A DNA stretch of 64,000 bases from Fallopia convolvulus (lineage: Eukaryota > Streptophyta > Magnoliopsida > Caryophyllales > Polygonaceae). Position 1 is the stretch's first letter; each line of letters starts with the position of its first letter. Made by a program: the position numbers and the translations under genes. Of the stretch, positions 1-10,037 are shown piece by piece. The stretch lies in NCBI GenBank assembly GCA_964016875.1, contig OZ024728.1, positions 29,705,865-29,769,864 of the forward strand, written 5' to 3'. Under the pieces are notes generated by a model, which saw nothing but the letters and a program-made list of their open reading frames with translations, had not been told where the DNA came from and did no database searches.

Positions 1-1131
1 TAACCCACAACCATGCCTTGAAGGACAAGTACTTAAAAGCCAAAGCAATTTTCTCTACTAAAAATTAATTATTTTTTCCTATTACCTTTGTTAAAAAATA
101 TTATTATTATTTTTAATTGATTTTTTTTTTGAAATTCCAAGCTTGGCCCCCAAGCCATAATTCTTCTTTTTCTTTTTTAATTCTTCTTTTTTTTTTTTTT
201 ATAACTCTTCGTGTTTGCTGAGTTGGGACGGGAGACGCCGGTGACGGAAATACCGTCAACCCCGACCATCACAACCACCAAGCACCAGAGATGTTTTAAA
301 CAAAAGAATTAGAAAAACACCCTGCGTTAAATTCAAAACAGAAGACTATTAAGGATATCAATTCTCTCATAAAGACATGGACAAAGTTAAACACCAGCCC
401 CAAAATCCCCACAGTAGAGACAAAGAAGGAAGAACCCTACAAAATTGATCTCCAAAAAACCTGAGCGAAAGAAGAAATTGAGACAGGGCTTCTGTTTATT
501 ACGCTAAAAGATCAATAATAATGTTGACACTTAGCAAAAATTAGCACTTGATAACTCAATTTTTGAGCAAAAAGTTTGTCAAAGGGGAACGAGCCATTGA
601 AGAGTAGTTACAACAAATTCCGCTTCCAAATCCTTGGTTTGGGCAAGTAGATAGAACGGAGAGATGGAGAACAAAATCCGACTCCCGCTCCAAAAGCCAT
701 TGAAGACGGAAAGATAGAGAACTTAGAGAAGAAAACCAGATTTCTTGGTATGGGTTGGGCTAACTTCAAACAACCATTGATCGAGTACAAACAATAGACA
801 AGGGAGAGTAGATTAGATCTATGCCTTCTCGGCGATGCCATACGAGTGCCTTCTCGGCGGGTTGGTGCCTTCTCGGCGGGAGGCCTTCTCGGCAAGCTTG
901 GAGTTTTGGGTTTTCAGTGGACCCTATATTAATTGATGTGGCATACATTCATCTCCAAACCACGTGATATGTTTTGTTTATTTTTTAAAATGCCTGACAT
1001 TTTAATTCGTGTGAGTAAGTCTGTTCAATAAAGGTTTTCCTATAATGTGTTTTAAAACGTAGATGATAAAAAGTTTTCAAATTTTTTGATTAGATGTCAT
1101 TTTTTAAAATTATTTAAAACTTTAATTATAA
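1..1131. other. AT-rich host-like intergenic sequence
   Basis: No convincing gene is visible. The stretch has long A/T runs (about 60-210), stop codons in all frames, and a short tandem motif cluster at 822-893. Two overlapping minus-strand open frames (608-895 and 766-948) have no recognisable domain. They owe much of their length to the GC-rich repeat cluster, so they are not called as genes. Confidence 0.5.
822..893. repeat. Four short direct copies of a 13-mer (TGCCTTCTCGGCG)
   Basis: TGCCTTCTCGGCG occurs at 822-834, 847-859 and 866-878, with a variant lacking the first and last bases at 883-893. The spacing is irregular (25, 19 and 17 bp). The motif is GC-rich within an AT-rich surround. 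No function can be assigned. Confidence 0.8.
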
Positions 1132-1133
1132 TA

Positions 1134-1381
1134 CTCTCTCAATTTCGCAAAAGATGTCCTTTTAGACAATTACATGATTATTAAGGAAATTTTTTTATAC
1201 TTAATATGCCCTCATTAAATGACTTTACTTTATTAATGAGGCCAATTACATGGGAAAATGAAAAAAAGGAACTCACTTTTTAGGGGCATAATTGGAAAAA
1301 ATTGAAAAAAACGATAAAAGGACAACTTTTATGAAAAATGCTAAATAACCTAAAAAGACATCTTTTGTGAAACGGAGGGAG
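1134..1381. mobile_element. Stowaway-type MITE (Tc1/mariner group)
   Basis: A 248-bp element is bounded by terminal inverted repeats. The left end is CTCTCTCAATTTCGCAAAAG and the right end, read inverted, is CTCCCTCCGTTTCACAAAAG, followed on both sides by GATGTC and a T-rich run. It is flanked by TA at 1132-1133 and 1382-1383, the dinucleotide target duplication of Tc1/mariner elements. The CTCCCTCCGT terminus is the classical plant Stowaway end. There is no coding capacity, so it would need a transposase supplied in trans. The left terminus has more substitutions than the right, so the copy is old. Confidence 0.88.
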
Positions 1382-1383
1382 TA

Positions 1384-3020
1384 TCTATTACTGGAGTTAG
1401 TTATTTGAACCTGGCCTAACCTAACCTTAGAAAAACCCAATTATAGGTGTGTAATGATTATAGTTTTCATAACTAGAAGTTTAAAGATAAATCAGTAATA
1501 CGGAGAAATATTATCTTTCTAAAATTAAATTAATTTTTTTATTTATATTATTTCCTCCTTCTCAATTTACATTTTTATCTAATCAAAGCAACTTAATCAT
1601 TGTTATCCAATTTTTTTTTTGGTTGGAAAAAAAACCCCAATTGTAAAAACAAAAGCGTAAGTTAAATATTGTTAATATCATTGAAACATATAAGAAAAAC
1701 GCTTCCATAGTCACTTTCGTTCCATAGTCACACCCGATCCCTAACCAAATTGTAAAAACAAAAGCCTAAGTTAAAGATTCAACTGTTAGTGCACAAAAAC
1801 CGGTCTTCAATGCACTAATTGTGAACTCCTTTCTCTTTATTCCTAACTGATTCTTCAAACCTGTAACTTGTAAAAAAATGGACTTAGGGGGCGGGGACCC
1901 CCTAATCCACCTTCGATGCCTAAGTCAAATGTCGAATCGAACGTGAAGGTACAACAAGAAAGCTAAAGATCCAACGAGTATGAATTTCCTTGAACAGTCG
2001 AGCTAAGCGAATATTAGTCTGTTCAAGCTCTCAATAGCTGTGTTCAATAGCCTGAGCGAGTATTAGTCTATCAATCAATATGCTTTCCCTACACAGCGAA
2101 GACGTGTATTTATAATGGAAGAAGGAGAGGATGGGGGCCGAAAATTATATCTATATGGCCGGAAATTCTATCTTCCAAGGGCTGGCCAACTGCCTTAAGG
2201 CCCAAGCAAGGAATATTATACCCCTTTCTCCAACTTTAATTCTATCTTTAATGAAAGATAAAATCTCCCACTAAGTTGCATAACCACTTTAATTCTATCT
2301 TTAATGAAAGATAAAATCTCCCACTAAGTTGCATAACCACTATATTTAATATAATAGAAAAATAAATAAAAGATAATAAATAAACAATAATTAAAATTAT
2401 ATACCTTTATAAGAATAACGAAAATAATAATATAGTAACTCGCTCACGTCAACCTTCCAAACTATTATGGCCTCCATCACTTAGTCAAACAAATAAAATA
2501 TTGTTATATCATTGAAACATATAAGAATCAATATGCAGCATAATTTAACGTTTGTAATTTTTTATATATACTTGAACAAAGATTTTAAACGTGCACGTTG
2601 GAGATCTCAGCTGAATATTTTAGATCAAGGTCCGGAAATTTTCAATTCCTAACCTCAAAAAAGCCGACACAAAATTAACCGGAATACGAAGTAAACCGAG
2701 TTATAACTTACCTCTCTTACGTGATTAATCGCCATAGATAGTCTAATTTAATTAAAAGATACTCTTTTTAGATGCTTAACGTGGAATTATTGTTGCAAAT
2801 TCATATGATTATGTGTAAAATCCCATAGTAAATATTTAAGAGAGAGAGAGAGCATATGACTCTGGACCAATTGAGGCGGTGGGAAATTTACACACGTAAG
2901 CAGGGTAGACAATTCCACGGCATTGCATTATATTCGTTGTTTTTGTTCTTGGGTTATCCTATTTAATGCCAATTTGGTTTAGGATTTAATTAATGTGCTG
3001 AGTTTATAAATTATAATGTA
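1384..3020. other. AT-rich intergenic sequence without a gene
   Basis: No coding region is supported. A block at about 1870-2110 has higher GC and contains the related phrases gagcgagtattagtct and aagcgaatattagtct. It is followed by a TATA-like tgtatttataatgg near 2106, so it could be a worn LTR or short LTR derivative, but no paired ends or target duplication were found. The 53-bp tandem repeat at 2233-2338 is annotated separately. Confidence 0.4.
2233..2338. repeat. 53-bp perfect tandem duplication (two copies)
   Basis: A 53-bp unit starting ACTTTAATTCTATC and ending GTTGCATAACC is present twice in tandem (2233-2285 and 2286-2338) with no visible mismatch. A few bases of a third copy follow. 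Each unit contains a small dyad, TATCTTTAATGAAAGATA. Perfect identity implies a recent duplication. Confidence 0.92.
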
Positions 3021-3055
3021 CTAGGTAAACAGGTCCGTGCATACGCACGGGCATG
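3021..3055 (-). mobile_element. Candidate Helitron 3' terminus (hairpin plus CTAG)
   Basis: Read on the minus strand, a GC-rich hairpin (GCCCGTGC, loop GTAT, GCACGGAC) is followed about ten bases later by CTAG and then T. Helitrons end with a short GC-rich hairpin 10-12 bases before CTRR and insert between A and T, so this fits a 3' end. The element would extend to higher coordinates. The matching 5' TC end was not located, so the length is unknown. One stem pair is G:U-like. The call could be wrong if this is a chance hairpin. Confidence 0.45.
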
Positions 3056-6000
3056 TATTTTGCAAATTTTTAAAATGATATATTTATTGTATTGTTTTAA
3101 AAATATTATTTTCTATTTTAACATAGCATATGTTTTGTGTTTTATTGGTCAAAAAGTGTAATACACTAAATAGTATGATAATGGTAATAGCATTTTTTAT
3201 GTTATATCATCATATACTTTACATATCTGATTATCAAACTTGTTTAACAATACAGTGGTTACTAATTATTCCATGTTATTTTGTAAAGAATGAAAAGCTT
3301 AATGTGTAACTCTTGGCGCCCATGACTTAAATTTATTACACCTTCTTAATAGAAATTTGTCAAATATTCATGCTTTCCCATTTTTTGATTCCTGATTTAA
3401 AATGAAGCCAAAATTTAACATTTATTAACCGAGATAATATAATTGACTTTATTGTTCCCCAAATCAGCTTGGTCTCGTTTGTCGTCGCTTTGGTTTCCCT
3501 TTTCTTTGTGCTTTCTTTTGTGTTTTGTTTTCGCTTTGATGTTTCGTCTTTCCTTTTATTCTGTCTATGTGCTTTTCTTGCTTGGTCATGTTTTCGCTCT
3601 TTGCTTGTTACAACTGTCGTGTGTTTTTGATCTCGTCGGGTCTCTCGGTCTCACCTCCGCAGCTTTAAGCCAGAGGTGCCCCCATTTTGACCCCCCAGAT
3701 ACTCCCTCGTGGGGTACTGAACTGGGTCAATGTTGTTGTTTTTGTATTGTTCCCCTAATCAACTTATTTCCCCTAAATTGATGGAAAGCTACTCCTTCCT
3801 GTTAAACATGATCAATAGCAAAAATTGGCCCTATGAGCTACAACATTTGGCCCAAACTAATTTCTCATCTTTGCTTTCAATTTTATATCTTACGAAGAAT
3901 TGTGAATCTTGAAAGAAAAAAAAACCATGTAAATTTGAGAAGATGAGACGCTAGATAGAATGATCGAGAAGCATAACTTTTACAAAAATACCTTATTACA
4001 AACACCAAACGCTTATAGTCTAAATTATTAGTAAGTTGCAAAATTATATTAACGTACAAAACCAACTCATCAAACATCTGCTTGTAGTCTACATTAATTA
4101 GCAAATTACAAAATAATATTAAAAGCATCAAACATCTCTTTATTGTCCACATTAAGGTGGTGGCTCACCATTAATGAAAGGTGAAAGGATATTTTTTATT
4201 CTTATTTTAACGTTTCACATTCTTATAACATTATAATTTTCTTATCAATCATTTCACATTCTTAATCTATGTTTTCATAATTTTTATTAAAAATATTAAA
4301 TAAATAATATAATTTTAAGTGTGCATTACATGATTATCTTTTATATTGAACATATAATTTTTTAAAAATAATATAGGCATTTTATATTTTAATAAAAACT
4401 ATCTCATTTGGACGGGTCATTAATTGAGGTATGGGTGTATCAGTCATGTTGTGATTGAAATATATGGATTGAACCGTGGATCCTTAATATTAACCTTTTT
4501 CCATCTTTTTAATGTGTAGTAGTCATATAGGAGAATATAAATGGACTAAAGAGTTATGAATTGACATATTTTCTTGAACCTCTAGAAGCTAGTGAAAATC
4601 CCATAATACAAATATGAAAGAGATTGGTACCGGAAAAAAATGAGAGAGTTTTACAAAATTGAATTTATTAATAGATTAACTTATTTTACATACTGGTATA
4701 TCACAAAAAATGGTGTTGGTTATCAATGACAATTCAAATCAATATTTTACATACTGGTATATGCCCTAATATTTTTAATTTTTTTATATAAGCTAATAAT
4801 CCTAAAATTAGTGAAAAATTAAGATAAATGAAGATAAAATCGTCATAATCTAAAAAAGATAACAAAAAATATGTATACTAAAGATAAACAATCGTAAAAT
4901 AGCATAACGTAGAGAAAAATTAGAAAAATATATTAGAAAAATTAGAAGGAGAATGCAACCTTGTATGTATTTATGTATATCTTCATGAGAGTTGTTGTTG
5001 CTTGAAGTTGTACTCTGATTTATATTGTATAGTAAACAATCGTGGTGACTATAACTCATGTTACTTGATCAAAAAATAATTCATAATCACCAACAAAACA
5101 TTAAAATTCAATGAGAGATGAACAAAATGAAATCCAGATGACTCTTCTCCTTACATTTCTTCGATGCTCCATTGCTCCATATAACATATTTTCCTCCTTC
5201 TTCCTTCACCCTATATATAATGCTATTTTTAACGGTTAAAATTAAGGTGATTAATAATTAATTGGACGTTATAATTGGGGTTGCAAAATGTGATAAATAT
5301 GAAATAATGACGGTTGTTACAAGCTTGGGAATTTAAGGGGCAAGAATAGAAGATGTACAATCAAGACACATTGATGATATTTTACTTTTATTTTTTAAGA
5401 AGCTAAGCTATTATAAAATTTCAAGAACCTTTTTCGTTTTTTAACAATAGAGGAACATTTCAACACATTTTATTTTTTTAATTAAATTTCATGTACACAA
5501 AATTATATATGTATTATATATTATTTTAATATTGTACGATCTAACAATTATAATAATTAATATGTTATATTCGAGGTAAAGGAAAAACGATCTAAAATAT
5601 TAATGTATAAAATAATATTTAAAAGCCTTTATATTGCAACAATAACATTTTAAAGATAAACTTCAAATCAAATAATTTATAATAGTGAAAGTGGAAAAAA
5701 TAATTAGGGATTATCATTATTCATTAAGTGCATTAAATATAGTCTTGTACACAAAATTATATACGTATTATAGATGTGTTTAATTAATGTGTTGGCCCAG
5801 ATAGTTTGACAAAATCCGATCCGATCAAAAAGAAGAAGATAAAAATTGAATTGAATGGTTTATGTCAAAAATAAGCAAAAGGTTTTTCTACCAAAAAATA
5901 AAATAAAAATAAGCAAAGGTTTACCCATTTGTATGAGGTGGGATATAACAATTCTACCGGTAGACTCGTTTTCGAAAGAGAAATCTATATTCGGCCAAGA

Positions 6001-6270
6001 ATTCAGTTAGTTGGTTGATTGCATTGCTTCATTCTTTCAGAGTTGAATGCCTAAATTCTGAGACATATATATATATATATATGAAGAAACAAAAAAAGGG
6101 AAACTTCGAAGCCATGATCGATTAGGCCTAATGTCAACAAAGACGCCAAAAGACAACGGTTTCTACAGATAACTAACTGATTGAGAATGCGTGAGGAATT
6201 AATATGATGAATTAGGTGAACATGCAATATCTGACCAATTGAAATTATTAAGGTAAATAAAAGGCGTTAC
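3056..6270. other. Long AT-rich non-coding stretch
   Basis: No gene is supported. A plus-strand open frame at 3443-3781 encodes a Phe/Leu/Cys-rich hydrophobic string with no recognisable family. There is a short direct repeat (TATTTTACATACTGGTATAT at 4682-4701 and 4743-4762) and a TA microsatellite at 6064-6082. The stretch lies between a candidate Helitron end and the CIPK fragment and may be partly Helitron DNA, but this cannot be shown here. Confidence 0.4.
6064..6082. repeat. TA dinucleotide microsatellite
   Basis: A run of about nine AT/TA units. It lies just beyond the point where the CIPK fragment loses homology. A similar run (6602-6622) overlaps its start codon. Confidence 0.9.
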
Positions 6271-6603
6271 CTCAAAAAGCCTGACAATATTGGGATGCTT
6301 CAATAGCTTCAATGTGCTAATCTCCCGTTTTATCTATATATATAGCAATTGAATTGAATTGATTATAAAAAGAAAACAAGAAGATCGAATGAAGCAGCTA
6401 GCAATGGAAAATTAAGTATGGTACCAGCTGATGGGTGATGTTGAGGCTAGAGATCTTGGTCTTGTCGAGAATCTTGATGGCGAAGAAATCGCCGGTGTGA
6501 AGATTCTGACCTTGCCGAAGTTGCCTTGGCCCAGAGTCTTGCCCAGCTCGTACTTTCCAAGTCGCATTCCAGGCTCAGGCCGCGCCTTCTCTCCTACCAC
6601 CAT
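6271..6603 (-). pseudogene. CIPK: 5' fragment of a CBL-interacting protein kinase gene (CIPK/SnRK3), exons 1-2
   Basis: CIPKs are plant Ser/Thr kinases that couple CBL calcium sensors to ion transporters and stress signalling. Exon 1 starts at the ATG at 6603 and encodes the N-lobe glycine loop LGKYELGKTLGQGNFGKV. A different frame then gives HTGDFFAIKILDKTKIS with the catalytic-lysine motif AIK, so a small deletion breaks the frame near 6490-6500. The exon ends at about 6425 with HQL followed by GTACC. Exon 2 (6333 to 6271, 63 bp) encodes KREISTLKLLKHPNIVRLFE, preceded by AG and followed by GTAACG, so both splice signals are readable. The αC-helix and the start of the β4 region are present. 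The catalytic loop (HRD), activation loop (DFG), NAF/FISL and PPI domains are absent downstream. Because the intron is retained, this is not a processed retrocopy. It is either a truncated relic or a transposon-captured fragment. Confidence 0.85.
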
Positions 6604-6622
6604 ATATATATATATATATATG
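6602..6622. repeat. TA microsatellite at the CIPK fragment start
   Basis: A perfect AT/TA run immediately upstream of the minus-strand ATG, forming the -1 to -20 region of the CIPK fragment. In this position it would be 5' leader. Confidence 0.85.
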
Positions 6623-7074
6623 TACCAATCTCGATTGATCGATCGATGTACTTGTTATTTTGTGTTGCCCAAGCCTTGTGAATGGGATGATGATTCTTAA
6701 TTAGTAGGGTATTTTGTGAGTTGCGTGGCTAATTGAATGAAGATGGAGAGAGCGGAGCTGATGTAGTATGGACGGAGAATAATTATACAATAATGAGAGC
6801 TGACAGTGGGGCCTACACGGCCATACACGAGAACGAGGGGCCTTTCTTCTTTTAATAATTTCTCGGGCGTCTGATACACGTGGAGAAGAAGATAGATAAC
6901 ACAAGGAAACTTGGAGATTTGATTTAATCCTAGTCTTCACCCAAACACGGCCTTACCTCCTATCAGGACAATAACTTATTCCAATCTAATTCGTAATGTA
7001 CGTTTAATTAGTTTGAGTTATAAGTCTAGTTTGAAGTTTTGAAGCTAGTCTACGACTCGAGTTGACTTGAAAGA
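6604..7074. other. Upstream flank of the CIPK fragment
   Basis: Probably the residual promoter and 5' flank of the CIPK fragment, up to the edge of the copia-1 LTR at 7075. It contains the G-box at 6877. Two minus-strand open frames (6697-6879 and 6701-6940) overlap each other and match nothing recognisable. Confidence 0.4.
6877..6882. promoter_or_regulatory. G-box CACGTG upstream of the CIPK fragment
   Basis: The palindrome CACGTG, within ACACGTGG (an ABRE/G-box-like core), lies about 275 bp upstream of the fragment's ATG on the minus strand. Such boxes bind bZIP/bHLH factors in abscisic-acid-responsive and light-responsive promoters, which would suit a CIPK. A single 6-mer is weak evidence. 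Confidence 0.25.
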
Positions 7075-7986
7075 TGTTGTAGGATCGTAGATCTGAGTTA
7101 GTTAGATAAATCAGGAACTGTTCCCTTACGCAGCGGAAAAAAGCATCACAAAATATAAAGAACTAAAGAAGATGATGGACATGTTCCCTTATAGAGGAAA
7201 CTCACTTCAGCCAACTAGCTGAATGAATAAACCTCTACCTCCCTTTGAGGATTTTGAACAAGTACTATATTAATTTGATAGATCCCCAATTACGAGATAC
7301 AAAGACGAACTTCTCTATTGTTTGCGATCACCGAATGCAAACAAACAATACTATCGACTTAAGCTCTCTCATTCTAGGACTACTAAACACAATTAAAGCT
7401 AGTACTTGAACCTGACACGTTGCTGGTGCAGATCCCTTTAGCACATGAACTTTACTCCAAGTCGATGGCAAGCTTCACATCGTTCCCATCGATTGGATTT
7501 GGTACTTCCTTCTTGAATCTGGATTGTTGACTTCACTTGTTTTGCTCAAGGCTCTCTCTTTCTCTCTGGATTGCTTGCTTCCTTCTAGAGAATATTGTTC
7601 ATTCCGATTAGAGAGCTTAATTACTTGACCGAGCTCGCTTTCTATTTATAGTGGTGACTTGTTTCCAAATGACACTTTCTTCCTTCTTCTTGGGGAGCAA
7701 GACATCGTTGCAAATGACCAGCATACCCTTATGCAATCTTTCCATCTTGGGACACTTCTATCCTTTTGTGCTTGCCGCCCAAGACAAAAGTGAATTGACT
7801 CTTTTATCCTTCATTTATTTGCCACATACTATGTCCAGTTATGGCGAAAGATTCCCTTGCTTTTCATGTAAACCTATATCTTTCCTGAAATCACTGGAAT
7901 ATGGACTTAGTTCCAAGTGTTTGTCATTATCAAAACTTTGAATACTTGAATGGATGAAACGATTGTTCTAGTGTTAGGAACTAACA
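7075..7986 (-). repeat. Copia-1 3' LTR (912 bp)
   Basis: Read on the minus strand it starts TGTTAGTTCCTAACAC and ends ACGATCCTACAACA, with the TG...CA ends expected of an LTR. The inner border lies directly against a polypurine tract. The related copia-2 LTR starts TGTTAGGAACTCATG and ends CGATCCAACA, which supports both borders. A partner LTR for copia-1 is not in the window, so its insertion cannot be dated here. Confidence 0.85.
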
Positions 7987-8024
7987 TTGATCCACCAATT
8001 TCCCCCTTTTTGATGATGACAAAC
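7987..8024 (-). other. Copia-1 polypurine tract region
   Basis: On the minus strand the sequence GTCATCATCAAAAAGGGGGA runs into AATTGGTGGATCAA and then the LTR. This is the plus-strand priming site for reverse transcription. The GTCATCATCAAAAAGGGGG form is common in plant Sirevirus-type copia elements (family knowledge). Confidence 0.75.
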
Positions 8025-8226
8025 TTTTACGAAAAAAATGCAAGTCAGGGAAACATGAAAGATAGAAGAGATTCGACACCAAATACAGATAACGACATAC
8101 TAGAAGATACTTAGTTATCCCTGAAATGGATATGGAGTTCAATTTCTCAAGATTTTTAAGCAGATAGTTCTCCCTTAGCAAAGGAATCATTTACTTCTAT
8201 ATTCTCTTAGACATAAGGCATCTTTG

Positions 8227-8362
8227 CATTTTGAATCGAAAGATATATTCATGCTAAAGTTGTAGTTCCCAAGCAAGATAATAAACAATCTTCAAGCAAA
8301 GAGCAATTATTAAAATGAAATTTGCTAAACATACAATTCCCTAGTCATGCCAATTCTAAACT
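8227..8362 (-). repeat. Copia-1 internal direct repeat, copy R1 (after ORF3 stop)
   Basis: A 136-bp segment that recurs at 10845-10980 in the same orientation with no length difference and 11 mismatches by eye (about 92% identity). R1 begins 8 bp after the ORF3 stop. Its partner R2 begins 16 bp after the RNase H stop. It is neither LTR nor coding. Confidence 0.92.
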
Positions 8363-8370
8363 CTCCCTGC

Positions 8371-10037
8371 TTATCTGATTCCACAAAGACGGTTTGAAGC
8401 TTGGAGGACAATCGTGCAATCCCCTTGTTCTAGGAACAACTGAGGTTCCTTTTCTTCAGGCAGATTTCGGGAATGCTTCATCCTTAGGATGTCGGACATG
8501 TCCATCTCCTGTCCAAGTTCCTCTTCTCCCTTTCAGTTGTAGACATCATTCTTGATCATGATTTCCTTCACCAGGGCAACATAGGGAAGACAATGAGTTT
8601 CCTTGGCGACACACTTGCACATGTGCATGATCATTATTCGAGGCAGATTGATCTTTTCCTTTCTTAGGAACAGATCTGGGAGAATGGCATCATTGGAGTT
8701 CAGAGTAGTATGTTTCTCCTGCCTTGGAATCACCACCCTAGTGATGTATTGGTGCGCCATCTTTCCTAGCTGACTCAGTCCGTGAGTCATGACTTCCTTT
8801 CCTTGAGAATGACATCTCTTCCATCAGTATCTTCCCATGGTTTAAGGGGAAGAGTGTCAAAACCTTCACTTGGAACTTGGAGAAGCTTCTTGATGAGAGC
8901 ATAGGAGAAGGTGAACTCGTCATCTCCAAAGGAGCATCTGACAATTAGGTTGAGTTCTGTTCCTTTAGTCAAGTGGAACTGCGAGTAGAAGAGCTTGATT
9001 TGAGCATGATCGACCTTGGCTGGTGTTGAGCATAGTTTATCCCACTCTTGAAAGTGGATGAGCTCGTGCAGTTCCTTGAAATCATTTTCTTGCAGGAACT
9101 CAGGTGTGACCACCAAAGGGACAACAAAATTTCTGTCCCAAGCAACGATAGTTCCCTTCTTCTTGTTCTCCTTCTTGGTTTCAATTTTCAGCTTCTTGTT
9201 CCCTTTTTTTGTGGAACCTCGAGTGACAGGACGACCTAAGCTTGGTTCGTTGAATTCAAGCCGAAGGAGAGGTTCCTTGTAATCCATCCCCTCCGTTTCA
9301 TCTTCCATGTCTTTCTCATCTTCATCAACATTGCTGATGGAGATGCTCTGGTTGAGGTTGGTCATATTCTCAAAAGCAAGAGGCTCAAATTCTTGTTCAG
9401 ATTCTTCTTCCCCTATGAGTTTGTACTTTCTCTTCTCAGATTTGTGTTTTGTTGGAATATTGGAGAGAGGATCTTTTAAGGGAGATTTCTTGTAAGGAGT
9501 AGAAAAGGTGGAGGGAGTTTTTTGGGAAGTTCCCTGAACAGGGTGGAACTCTTCTCCCTTGAACTAGGAGAATGTTTGATCAAGGGCATGTATGGAGACA
9601 TCGTTGAATTGGGGAGTAGGAATGTGTGAGGCTTTCTTTTGAGTAACGGTGAGAGCTTTGGAGGGTTTATGTTGAGATTTAGGGTTTTGGTCTTTAGAGG
9701 TGGAAGAGTCTTGTGCATGCCGTTTAGGACTGAGATTGTCATGAATTTGTGTGTGGTGCTTCGGGGAAGAACAAGAGGCATCTTTAAGAAGTAGGACGGT
9801 TGGACCTTGTTTAGTAATGGTGGTAGGGACACCGTCGATATTGAGGGTAATAGTTGAGGATCCATCTAGGCGAGTGGTAACCACTAGAATTTCAAATGTG
9901 GGTGTTGGAAGAGGAGAAGTTGGTGGAGTAAGAGGATGTTGACCATCTTTCTTTTGTAAGAGCGAGAAGAGACGCTCCTTGACATCAAAGATGTATTCAG
10001 GTGTACATGTTTTAGTATCAAGTCCATGAAAAAGCAT
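8371..10037 (-). pseudogene. Copia-1 ORF3: extra gene downstream of pol
   Basis: One frame runs from an ATG at 10037 to 8787, interrupted only by a TAG at 9564-9566. After a TGA at 8787-8789 the frame shifts to one that continues through another TGA at 8533 to a TAA at 8371. The first third (10037 to about 9570) is Pro/Ser/Thr-rich linker. A Glu/Asp-rich and then Lys-rich stretch follows (around 9340-9150). After that comes a globular part with HELIHFQEWDKLC, IKLFYSQFHL and SFGDDEFTFSYALIKKLL (9150 to 8850), then MAHQYITRVVIPRQEKH (about 8760). The same globular segments appear in copia-3 (43397-45134, 46611-46674), so this is a conserved gene and not random sequence. The pattern of a Trp-containing helix, an FY pair and a basic stretch before a strand resembles the plant-transposon-protein domain seen in retroelement third ORFs, but that match needs a profile search. 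It corresponds in position to the env-like ORF of Sireviruses. No clear transmembrane or signal segment is seen here. Confidence 0.7.

Noticed and set aside
608..948. Two overlapping minus-strand open frames of 95 and 60 residues
   Set aside because: No recognisable domain. They share DNA in different frames, and part of their length comes from the 13-mer repeat cluster.
3443..3781. Plus-strand 112-residue hydrophobic open frame
   Set aside because: Phe/Leu/Cys-rich translation of a T-rich strand. No signal of a known membrane protein family, and no promoter or neighbours to support it.
4682..4762. 20-bp direct repeat as ends of a small transposon
   Set aside because: The copies are direct and 61 bp apart, with no inverted ends or target duplication. 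Probably a local duplication.
6697..6940. Minus-strand open frames upstream of the CIPK fragment
   Set aside because: They overlap one another in different frames and lie in what would be the CIPK promoter or leader.
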